Shown here piece by piece: positions 1-5,016 of a stretch of 5,393 bases of DNA. The notes under the pieces are model-generated. The model saw only the letters and a program-made list of their open reading frames with translations, made no database searches and was not told the DNA's origin. Location: positions 1-5,393 of the forward strand of contig CAJQMX010000061.1 in assembly GCA_905479515.1 (NCBI GenBank), read 5' to 3'. The stretch comes from an uncultured Parasphingopyxis sp. Its GTDB lineage: Bacteria; Pseudomonadota; Alphaproteobacteria; Sphingomonadales; Sphingomonadaceae. Numbering within the stretch: the first letter of the stretch is position 1; every line of letters starts with the position of its first letter. The position numbers were made by a program, and so were the translations under genes.

Positions 1-233
1 TTGCCCGAATAATCAAAGATCACCGCAAGATGGGTCGGGTCGTGCTCGTCCTGCATATCGGTCAGGAGCTTGTTGAGCATATTTGAAAAGCCGAGCACGG
101 CGCCGACGGGCAAGCCGTCTGACTGACGCGTCAAGCCCTCGCGCGAGCGCGCCATGGCGAAATAGGCCCGGAATAAATAACCGGACCCGTCAACGAGGTA
201 GAGACGCGTTTCACTTTTGGATTTCGCCGCCAT
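1..233 (-). CDS. polA: DNA polymerase I, N-terminal fragment (cut by window edge)
   Basis: The reverse strand reads 77 complete codons from an ATG at 233 and leaves the window still open. The N-terminus has the PolA 5'-3' exonuclease (FEN-like) signature: LYLVDGSGYLFRAYFA at residues 11-26, where the Asp in VDG is an expected metal-binding residue, then SDGLPVGAVLGFSNML at about 38-53 and HLAVIFDYSG at 68-77. This matches the family's usual opening of VDGS...FRAYHA, GLPVGAV.GF.NML and AVIFD. The enzyme processes Okazaki-fragment primers and fills repair gaps in the cytoplasm. An AAGGAA element lies about 10 bases upstream of the ATG and supports this start. The gene is divergent from the VOC gene. 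Whether the 3'-5' exonuclease and polymerase domains are intact cannot be seen here. Confidence 0.93.
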   Translation of the reverse strand, partial: MAAKSKSETRLYLVDGSGYLFRAYFAMARSREGLTRQSDGLPVGAVLGFSNMLNKLLTDMQDEHDPTHLAVIFDYSG

Positions 234-253
234 TTGTCGTAGCGTTCCTTTCC

Positions 254-267
254 GGACTTCAAAGTCC
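254..267. repeat. Perfect 14-bp palindrome between polA and the VOC gene
   Basis: GGACTT-CA-AAGTCC has 6-bp perfect arms around a 2-bp centre. It lies in the 55-bp space between two divergent start codons, 21 bp from each. It could be an operator dyad acting on either gene, or a small hairpin in a 5' leader. No convincing -35/-10 pair was identified beside it. Confidence 0.45.
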
Positions 268-276
268 CGCCTCAAT

Positions 277-282
277 AGGAGA
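277..282 (+). promoter_or_regulatory. Ribosome binding site that fixes the VOC gene start
   Basis: AGGAGA ends six bases before the ATG at 289. The reading frame is also open upstream, from an ATG at 217, but that stretch overlaps the divergent polA start and has no comparable Shine-Dalgarno element. The site therefore decides the start at 289. Confidence 0.8.
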
Positions 283-288
283 TCGTCC

Positions 289-672
289 ATGAAAGTTCTA
301 GGGATTCGATTTTGCAAAGTCGCCCATGCTGACGACGCGAAGGCCGTCGCCGAACTCCTTGGGGAAAACGGATTGGGCCTCACTCCCATGGACCTTGGCC
401 AAAGCGACGGCTTTTCCGGCGCGGTTTTCCCCGTCGATGAAGGCGCGAAACAGGGGCTTGGCAGCTGGATCGAACTCTGGGCCGCGGGCGAGCAAATGCC
501 CGAGATGACCATGCTGCAGATCGTCGTGGATGACGCCGACGCCTACGCCGAGCGCGCGAAGAAAAACGGTCTCGATGTCAAAGGGCCCGACGACGCACAT
601 GGAGAACGCATCTATTACCTCGAAGGAGCCGGCGGGCTTCCAATCGCGTTCTTGTCGAAGGCAAAAACTTAA
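289..672 (+). CDS. VOC (glyoxalase/bleomycin-resistance fold) family protein
   Basis: This is a 127-residue protein, the usual size of a single-polypeptide VOC protein with two beta-alpha-beta-beta-beta modules. Module one starts with KVLGIRFCKVAHADDAKAVAE (residues 2-22) and ends near SWIELWAA (59-66). Module two starts with MLQIVVDDADAYAERAKKNG (75-94) and ends with ERIYYLEGAGGLPIAFL (106-122). The last strand has the family's typical shape of a strand, a glycine-rich turn and P-x-A-F-L. Such proteins often bind a metal and act as lyases, isomerases, dioxygenases or antibiotic-binding proteins. Here the ligands cannot be assigned with confidence, so no reaction is proposed. No signal peptide is apparent, so it is probably cytoplasmic. 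It is divergent from polA and convergent with phaZ (stop codons 6 bp apart). The start at 289 follows a strong AGGAGA. Confidence 0.85.
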   Translation: MKVLGIRFCKVAHADDAKAVAELLGENGLGLTPMDLGQSDGFSGAVFPVDEGAKQGLGSWIELWAAGEQMPEMTMLQIVVDDADAYAERAKKNGLDVKGPDDAHGERIYYLEGAGGLPIAFLSKAKT

Positions 673-678
673 GACGTT

Positions 679-1971
679 TTATTCTGCGGCAAGGCTTATG
701 TCTGAGTCTTTGCGCTTCACCGCTTCTTTGCCCGCCATACGCATGAACTCTGCGATACGGGGCTGGATTTCCGAGCGCCAGCGCGACCCGTTAAACACGC
801 CGTAATGGCCGACTTCCGGCTGAATATAATCGAGCTGTAATTTCTCGGGAATGTTCACGCAGAGATCATGCGCCGCCTGCGTCTGGCCGATGCCGGAGAT
901 GTCGTCATTTTCACCTTCGACCGTCATCAGCGCAATGTCTGTAATGGCTGCGGGCTTCACAAGCCGGCCGCGATGTATGAACTTGCCTTCGGGAAGCGTG
1001 TGCTCCTGAAAGACCTCCCGGATCGTCTGGATGTAGAACTCTTCCGTCATGTCGAGCACGGAGAGATATTCATCATAGAATTTGCGGTGCTTGTCGGCGC
1101 CGTCGCCGTCGCCCTGCACCAGATGCTCATAATAGTCATACTGGGCGTTCATATGGCGGCCAGAATTCATCGACAGGAATGAATAAAGCTGCACAAAGCC
1201 CGGATAGACGCGGCGCATGGCGCCGGCATAAGGCGCAGGCACCGTGTAAATCATATTCTGTTCAAACCAGTGTAAAGGCCGCTCCTTGGAGAGCTGGTTC
1301 GGCACGGTTGGCGAACGGCGCGTATCGATAGGGCTGCCCATCAGCGTGATCGACGCAGGACGCAACGGATCCTTGTCTTCCGCCATCACCGCCCCGGCGA
1401 TCAGGAGAGGCGGCCCCGGCTGGCACACGGCCATGGCGTGCGTTCCTGCGCCAATCGTCCGTATAAAGCCGATCAGATAATCGACATAATCATTCAGGTC
1501 GAAACGGCCAGCCGAAAGCGGCACATGACGGGCGTCGGTCCAGTCGGTGATATAGACGTCATGATCGGGAAGCATCGCCTCCACCGTGCCGCGCAACAAT
1601 GTCGCGTAATGGCCGGAAAGCGGCGCCACGATCAGCACTTTCGGATCGGGCTCTGTATTGCCCTTCGCCGCCGCCAGTGCGGTCGCATCGCGCTCGAAAT
1701 GCAGCAGCGTGCAGAAATCTTCTTTCACCGTTTCCCGGATCACCAGCGGAACTTCGACGCCATTTACAAAAGTGGAATCGATCCCCCATTCCGGCTTCGG
1801 ATAGCGGCGCATGACATTCTCGAAAACGTCGAGCGCTGCGGCGGTCGAACGGCCGAACCAGCTTTCAGCGGCGGGGTTCATCGATGAGCGCCAGAATTTG
1901 GCGCCCATTCCGGCCGCCATGCGCGCAGGCGCAACGGCGGCGTAGGCAAGCTCGTAAGCGGTGTACAACAT
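679..1971 (-). CDS. phaZ: Intracellular polyhydroxyalkanoate (PHB) depolymerase, cysteine type
   Basis: This 430-residue cytoplasmic alpha/beta hydrolase mobilises stored PHB granules. It resembles the Ralstonia eutropha PhaZa1 family, in which the nucleophile is a cysteine rather than the lipase serine. The N-terminus MLYTAYELAYAAVAPAR is typical of the family, and no signal peptide is seen, as expected for an intracellular enzyme. Recognisable stretches are KVLIVAPLSGHYATLLRGTV (111-130), DVYITDW (138-144), the nucleophile elbow AVCQPG with Cys183, VEGENDDI (351-358) with the candidate acid Asp356/357, and VGHYGVFNG (387-395) with candidate base His389. In R. eutropha the triad is recalled as Cys183-Asp355-His388, so spacing agrees almost exactly and supports the start at 1971. 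The Shine-Dalgarno is weak: TCAGGA lies about 13 bases upstream. The gene is convergent with the VOC gene and preceded by a 220-bp spacer with a candidate promoter. Confidence 0.95.
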   Translation of the reverse strand: MLYTAYELAYAAVAPARMAAGMGAKFWRSSMNPAAESWFGRSTAAALDVFENVMRRYPKPEWGIDSTFVNGVEVPLVIRETVKEDFCTLLHFERDATALAAAKGNTEPDPKVLIVAPLSGHYATLLRGTVEAMLPDHDVYITDWTDARHVPLSAGRFDLNDYVDYLIGFIRTIGAGTHAMAVCQPGPPLLIAGAVMAEDKDPLRPASITLMGSPIDTRRSPTVPNQLSKERPLHWFEQNMIYTVPAPYAGAMRRVYPGFVQLYSFLSMNSGRHMNAQYDYYEHLVQGDGDGADKHRKFYDEYLSVLDMTEEFYIQTIREVFQEHTLPEGKFIHRGRLVKPAAITDIALMTVEGENDDISGIGQTQAAHDLCVNIPEKLQLDYIQPEVGHYGVFNGSRWRSEIQPRIAEFMRMAGKEAVKRKDSDISLAAE

Positions 1972-2001
1972 GGGGTGTGGCGCGTCCTGACTCTACTTGG
2001 G

Positions 2002-2015
2002 GGGCTCTGGAGCCC
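2002..2015. repeat. Perfect 14-bp palindrome upstream of phaZ
   Basis: GGGCTC-TG-GAGCCC has 6-bp perfect GC-rich arms and a 2-bp centre. It sits directly downstream of the proposed phaZ -10 box and so would overlap the predicted transcription start. That position is typical of a repressor operator. The 2-base centre is too tight for a good RNA hairpin unless the inner pairs open. The regulator is unknown. Confidence 0.45.
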
Positions 2016-2045
2016 TATATATCCATTTTATGCTGCATAGCACAA
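2016..2045 (-). promoter_or_regulatory. Candidate sigma-70-type promoter of phaZ
   Basis: Read on the minus strand, TTGTGC (2045-2040) is followed after 18 bp by TATATA (2021-2016). The predicted start point is near 2009, giving a leader of about 40 bases before the ATG at 1971. The -10 element is good and the -35 element is only fair. It lies in an AT-rich island within otherwise GC-rich sequence, which helps the case. No experimental support is available from sequence alone. Confidence 0.4.
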
Positions 2046-2055
2046 AAAGTGCGCA
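2031..2055. promoter_or_regulatory. TGC/GCA-rich cluster in the phaZ promoter, possible PhaR-type operator
   Basis: Within 25 bp there are CTGC-ATA-GCAC (2033-2043), GCAC-AAAAA-GTGC (2040-2052) and TGCGCA (2050-2055). PhaR repressors of PHB metabolism are known to bind TGC-rich DNA, and CTGCN3GCAG is recalled as the Rhodobacter sphaeroides site. The first element differs from that only at the last base. It lies between and overlaps the proposed -10 and -35 boxes, where binding would block RNA polymerase. Assignment to PhaR is inference, because the phaR gene is not in this window. Confidence 0.3.
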
Positions 2056-2191
2056 AAAGCCTAAAGAGGCCGGGACTATGCGCCGGATCGTAAGGCGGAA
2101 TCAATCATTTATGAACTTTTTGCAAACTTCCACAGCCGCGCGCAGATACCCGCTAGAGGATTGTTTTTAAAAAGAAAAATATTTTTTGGCG
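2056..2191. other. Non-coding remainder of the phaZ-sco spacer
   Basis: I see no gene here. The right-hand end (about 2161-2187) is a run of A and T lying just past the sco stop codon. On the sco strand it reads as T-rich runs beginning about five bases after the stop, but no GC-rich stem precedes them, so a classical terminator cannot be claimed. Confidence 0.4.
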
Positions 2192-2794
2192 CTATTTGCG
2201 GATTTCACGGCGCAAAAGCGCGGCGAGTTCCTGGGGGCTAATCCCGCCGACAATGGCGTGCTGGGGCTGGCCCTGGCGGTCGTTAATATAGAAAAACCGG
2301 CCGTGATTGACGGTATAGCCCACCGCACTGTCTTTCAGCGTTTCCTTCTGGGCGACCAGCTTATAGGCGCCCCGGGCTGCGGCGGCGGCCTCCACCGAAC
2401 CGGTGAGCGGGACGATGCGCGGGTCAAAGGCGAAGTAATCCGTGATGGCTTGGGGCGTGTCCCGCTCCGGATCGACGGAGATAAAGATCGCCGCCACCTT
2501 GTCTGCGTCGTCGCCAAGCTCGTTCAGGGCTGCGCTCATCACGCCGATATCGCCCGGACACACATCGGGGCAGTTTGTGAAGCCGAAATAAACCAGCATC
2601 ACCTTGCCCTCAAAATCTTCGTCGCTGACGGCGTTGCCGCTCTTGTCCACAAGGTCGAACTCGCCAGTAAACTGTTCGGAGAGCGCGATGACGCCCTCTT
2701 TCGGGATAGCGACTTTCGGTTCGCGCGCGCCGCAGGCTGCAGCGAGACACAACAAGCCGGTTGCGAGAAATTTGGGGGCGAGGAAACGGATCAT
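2192..2794 (-). CDS. Sco1/SenC/PrrC-family copper chaperone lipoprotein
   Basis: This 200-residue thioredoxin-fold protein assists assembly of the Cu(A) centre of cytochrome c oxidase by delivering copper or reducing its cysteines on the periplasmic side of the inner membrane. An N-terminal hydrophobic segment (about 4-20) ends in LAAAC with Cys21, a plausible though slightly off-consensus lipobox. The fold motif GKVMLVYFGFTNCPDVCPGD (63-82) holds the copper-binding CxxxC pair Cys75 and Cys79. The third ligand is likely His164 in YTVNHGRFFYI. The FISVDPERDTPQ stretch (104-115) is also characteristic of the family. CGGAG six bases before the ATG supports the start. The gene is divergent from regB, the usual neighbourhood of senC genes in alphaproteobacteria, which suggests coordinated respiratory control. 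The exact paralogue name (senC, prrC or scoI) cannot be settled here. Confidence 0.93.
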   Translation of the reverse strand: MIRFLAPKFLATGLLCLAAACGAREPKVAIPKEGVIALSEQFTGEFDLVDKSGNAVSDEDFEGKVMLVYFGFTNCPDVCPGDIGVMSAALNELGDDADKVAAIFISVDPERDTPQAITDYFAFDPRIVPLTGSVEAAAAARGAYKLVAQKETLKDSAVGYTVNHGRFFYINDRQGQPQHAIVGGISPQELAALLRREIRK

Positions 2795-2840
2795 GCCGGT
2801 CTCCGATGAGAACTTGTGGTTGGCCCTTCCTTAGCAGCTT

Positions 2841-2853
2841 TCCTTTCAAAGGA
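2841..2853. repeat. 13-bp palindrome in the divergent sco/regB promoter region
   Basis: TCCTTT-C-AAAGGA has 6-bp perfect arms with a single central base. It lies in the 80-bp spacer between the start codons of sco and regB, 21 bp before regB. A dimeric regulator bound here could affect both genes. It does not resemble the GCG-rich RegA consensus reported for Rhodobacter. No clear -35/-10 pair was found in this spacer. Confidence 0.45.
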
Positions 2854-2874
2854 CATACGAGCTAAAAGCGCGGA

Positions 2875-4221
2875 ATGCCGCACACCCTCGCCGAACGTCA
2901 GGACACTCAGGACGCATTGAACGCGCTGCGCGGGCCGGTGCGGCTGCGCACCCTGACGGCGCTGCGCTGGCTCGCCGTTATTGGCCAGTCCGTAGCGATT
3001 GTGATCGTGCATTTCGCCCTCGGCTTTCAAACGCCTCTGGGCCTTTGCCTCGCGGCCATCGCCGCCAGCGCCTGGCTCAATCTGTTCACAATGCTGCGTT
3101 TCTCACCGCAACGGTTTTTGTCCGATCGCGAGGCGGCGGCCTATATCGCCTTCGACATCACCCAGCTTTGCGCCCTGTTGTTTTTCACCGGCGGCATTCA
3201 AAACCCCTTTTCCGCGCTTATCATCGCGCCGGTGACGATTGCCGCGAGCGTTCTGCCTTTGCGCTTCACCATCGGCATCGCGGCCCTCGCCATCGCCGGC
3301 GTCAGCATCCTCGGCGTAAATCACATGCCTCTTCCCTGGTATGCGGAAGATGCGCTTGATCTGGCGCCCATCTACAAAGCCGGCGTATGGGCTGCGCTTT
3401 CCTTTTCGATTGCGTTTTTCGCCGCTTACGCACACCGCATTGCCGCAGAGTCTGCGCTGATGCGGTCGGCGCTTGCCGCCACGCAGTTGGTGCTGGCCCG
3501 CGAAGAACGGCTGACGGCGCTGGGCGGGCTCGCCGCCGCGGCAGCGCATGAACTCGGCACACCGCTCGCAACCATCCAGGTGACCGCGAAAGAAATGCTG
3601 CGCGAGGTCAAACGCACCCATCCCGAAGAAGACGATCTGATCGACGATGCGGCCTTGCTGGTCAGTCAGGCGGAACGGTGCCGCGACATTCTCGGGCGGC
3701 TCTCGCGTCATGGCGATGCGGGCGATCTGATGCATGACAAGCTCAGCGTCACGGCGCTGATGCGCGAAGCGGCGAGCCCGTTCCTCGATCAACCCGGCGG
3801 GCCGTCCATCAGCTTTGAAGGCCATAGCCTCGACGGCGCTGCCGAACCGGTCCTAAAACGGCGTCCCGAAATCACTTTCGGCCTGCGGAATTTTATCGAG
3901 AACGCCGCCAGCTATGCCCGCGAACAGGTGCTGATCCGGGCGGAGTGGGACGCCGCGCGCCTGATTCTGACTGTTCACGATGACGGACCGGGTTTTTCTT
4001 CTGAAATCCTCACCCGGCTCGGAGAGCCCTATGTGAGCGCCCGGGGCGGCAAAACCGGGCTGGGCCTTGGTTTCTTCATCGCGAAAACCCTTCTGGAATC
4101 GAGCGGTGCGACGATCCGCTTTGACAATCGCCCGCTCGAAAGCAGCGAACGCAAAAGCGCCGGCGCGTGGGTTCAGGCGGAATGGGCGCTCGGCCCCCGA
4201 TCTTCTGGCCTAATTGCTTGA
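2875..4221 (+). CDS. regB: RegB/PrrB/ActS-type redox sensor histidine kinase
   Basis: This 448-residue inner-membrane kinase senses respiratory redox state and phosphorylates or dephosphorylates RegA. There are six hydrophobic segments at about 32-50, 54-72, 88-105, 113-128, 131-148 and 168-186. The loop before the fourth holds GGIQNPF (106-112), the family's quinone-binding GGxxNPF motif. The H-box AAAAHELGTPLATI places the phosphorylated histidine at His225, the number recalled for Rhodobacter capsulatus. Cys269 in ERCRDILG is likely the counterpart of redox-active Cys265. The ATPase domain has an N-box RNFIENAASYA (338-348), DDGPGF (369-374) and GGKTGLGLGFFIAKTL (391-406). The start is set by an in-frame stop at 2863, although the Shine-Dalgarno is weak (GCGCGGA abutting the ATG, AAAGGA further up). 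The gene precedes regA and diverges from sco. Confidence 0.96.
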   Translation: MPHTLAERQDTQDALNALRGPVRLRTLTALRWLAVIGQSVAIVIVHFALGFQTPLGLCLAAIAASAWLNLFTMLRFSPQRFLSDREAAAYIAFDITQLCALLFFTGGIQNPFSALIIAPVTIAASVLPLRFTIGIAALAIAGVSILGVNHMPLPWYAEDALDLAPIYKAGVWAALSFSIAFFAAYAHRIAAESALMRSALAATQLVLAREERLTALGGLAAAAAHELGTPLATIQVTAKEMLREVKRTHPEEDDLIDDAALLVSQAERCRDILGRLSRHGDAGDLMHDKLSVTALMREAASPFLDQPGGPSISFEGHSLDGAAEPVLKRRPEITFGLRNFIENAASYAREQVLIRAEWDAARLILTVHDDGPGFSSEILTRLGEPYVSARGGKTGLGLGFFIAKTLLESSGATIRFDNRPLESSERKSAGAWVQAEWALGPRSSGLIA

Positions 4222-4222
4222 A

Positions 4223-4286
4223 ATCCGCGCAAAAAAGCGCATTTATGGGGCGGATATTCCGGTACAGAAAAAACGCCCCAAATAAA
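4223..4286 (+). promoter_or_regulatory. Overlapping, mutually exclusive inverted repeats between regB and regA
   Basis: Three pairings share bases. ATCCGC (4223-4228) can pair with GCGGAT (4250-4255). GCGC (4227-4230) can pair with GCGC (4237-4240) across an A6 loop. TTTATGGGGCG (4242-4252) can pair with CGCCCCAAATAAA (4274-4286) with an AA bulge. The first and third compete for bases 4250-4252. No T-run follows the third stem, so it is not a simple terminator. It could be an RNA processing or stability element, or a translational control leader for regA. Confidence 0.35.
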
Positions 4287-4301
4287 GCTGCAGTTGACCT
4301 T

Positions 4302-4871
4302 ATGACCCATCTCGATGAAGCCCGCGTAGACGACCAGTCCCTGCCTGAGGACGCGACGCTTTTAATTGTCGATGATGACGAACCCTTCCGCACCCGGCTT
4401 GGACGGGCGCTCGAAAAACGCGGCTTCCAGCCGATCCTCGCCGCAGGCGTCACCGACGCCGAAGCGATGATCAAGGACATTCCGCCAGCATTTGCCGTGG
4501 TCGATCTGCGGCTCGAAGACGGCGATGGCTTGCAGGTGGTGGAGCGCATTCGCGAAAGGCGCGATGATTGCCGCGTGGTGATGCTGACCGGTTACGGCAA
4601 TATCGCCACCGCCGTCGCCGCCGTGAAAGCGGGCGCCATCGATTACCTTTCCAAACCCGCCGACGCCGATGACGTGGAAAAGGCGCTTCTGGCGCGGCCG
4701 GGCGAGCGTCCAGCGCCGCCGGAAAATCCCATGTCCGCCGACCGGGTGCGCTGGGAGCATATTCAGCGCGTCTATGAGCTGTGCGACCATAATGTCTCCG
4801 AGACAGCCCGCCGTCTCGGCATGCACCGCCGGACGTTGCAGCGCATCCTCGCCAAACGCGCGCCGAAATAG
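4302..4871 (+). CDS. regA: RegA/PrrA/ActR-type response regulator
   Basis: This 189-residue cytoplasmic DNA-binding regulator is the partner of RegB. The receiver domain (about 18-130) has the acidic pair Asp24/Asp25 in LIVDDDEPF, phosphoacceptor Asp68 in FAVVDLRLEDGDGL, Thr96 in MLTGYGNIATAV and Lys118 in YLSKPAD. A proline-rich linker (about 133-143) leads to ENPMSADRVRWEHIQRVYEL and a Fis-type helix-turn-helix, NVSETARRLGMHRRTLQRIL (164-183). This C-terminal half is nearly invariant in the family and is the basis of the call. The chosen start gives a length close to the roughly 184 residues of Rhodobacter RegA. The frame is open upstream, with an ATG at 4245 and another inside regB at 4167, and no start has a good Shine-Dalgarno, so the start is less certain than the identity. 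The gene lies 80 bp after regB, probably co-transcribed. Confidence 0.95.
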   Translation: MTHLDEARVDDQSLPEDATLLIVDDDEPFRTRLGRALEKRGFQPILAAGVTDAEAMIKDIPPAFAVVDLRLEDGDGLQVVERIRERRDDCRVVMLTGYGNIATAVAAVKAGAIDYLSKPADADDVEKALLARPGERPAPPENPMSADRVRWEHIQRVYELCDHNVSETARRLGMHRRTLQRILAKRAPK

Positions 4872-4902
4872 GCTTAAATTCCTGTTTACCCATAAAGGCT
4901 TG

Positions 4903-4933
4903 CGGTGAACCGTGCGCAGCGCGCGGTGAACCG
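4903..4933. repeat. Two identical 10-bp dyads spaced exactly 21 bp apart
   Basis: CGGTGAACCG occurs at 4903-4912 and 4924-4933. Each copy is a palindrome (CGGT-GA-ACCG), and identity extends to a preceding G, giving an 11-bp direct repeat. The 21-bp period is two helical turns, so both sites face the same side of the DNA. A further GGTGA follows at 4933-4937. This looks like a tandem operator upstream of the peptidase gene, though the regulator is unknown. Confidence 0.45.
4909..4927 (+). other. GC-rich hairpin 3' of regA, possible transcript end
   Basis: ACCGTGCG (4909-4916) can pair with CGCGCGGT (4920-4927), including one G-U pair, around a 3-base loop. It lies about 40 bases past the regA stop. 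No T-run follows, so it is not a canonical intrinsic terminator. It could stabilise the regA 3' end, or arise only because it spans the two dyad repeats. Confidence 0.25.
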
Positions 4934-5016
4934 GTGACGCTGCATGGCATTAGGATTTGCCCTTCCCGCCTGTAATTGCAACAAACGACGATACAGATTT
5001 TCAGAAGGGGTCTTCC

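Noticed and set aside
663..683. AAAAC-N7-GTTTT inverted repeat between the convergent VOC and phaZ genes as a bidirectional terminator
   Set aside because: The stem is five A/T-rich pairs overlapping both stop codons, too weak to support a terminator call.
2161..2187. AT-rich run after the sco stop as an intrinsic terminator
   Set aside because: Only A/T palindromes are present, with no GC stem before the T-runs on the sco strand.
3103..3825. Long open frame on the minus strand opposite regB (240 codons), and similar long frames opposite phaZ, sco and regA
   Set aside because: These are antisense shadows produced by GC-rich codon use. They show no recognisable domains, and the opposite strand carries well-conserved families.
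4294..4299. TTGACC as a -35 box for a promoter inside the regB-regA spacer
   Set aside because: It lies three bases before the chosen regA start, and no -10-like element follows at 16-18 bp; a transcript from it would miss the start codon.
4957..4995. TTGCCC and GATACA as a promoter for the M16 peptidase gene
   Set aside because: The spacing (27 bp) is wrong, and no good -10 lies at 16-18 bp from TTGCCC.
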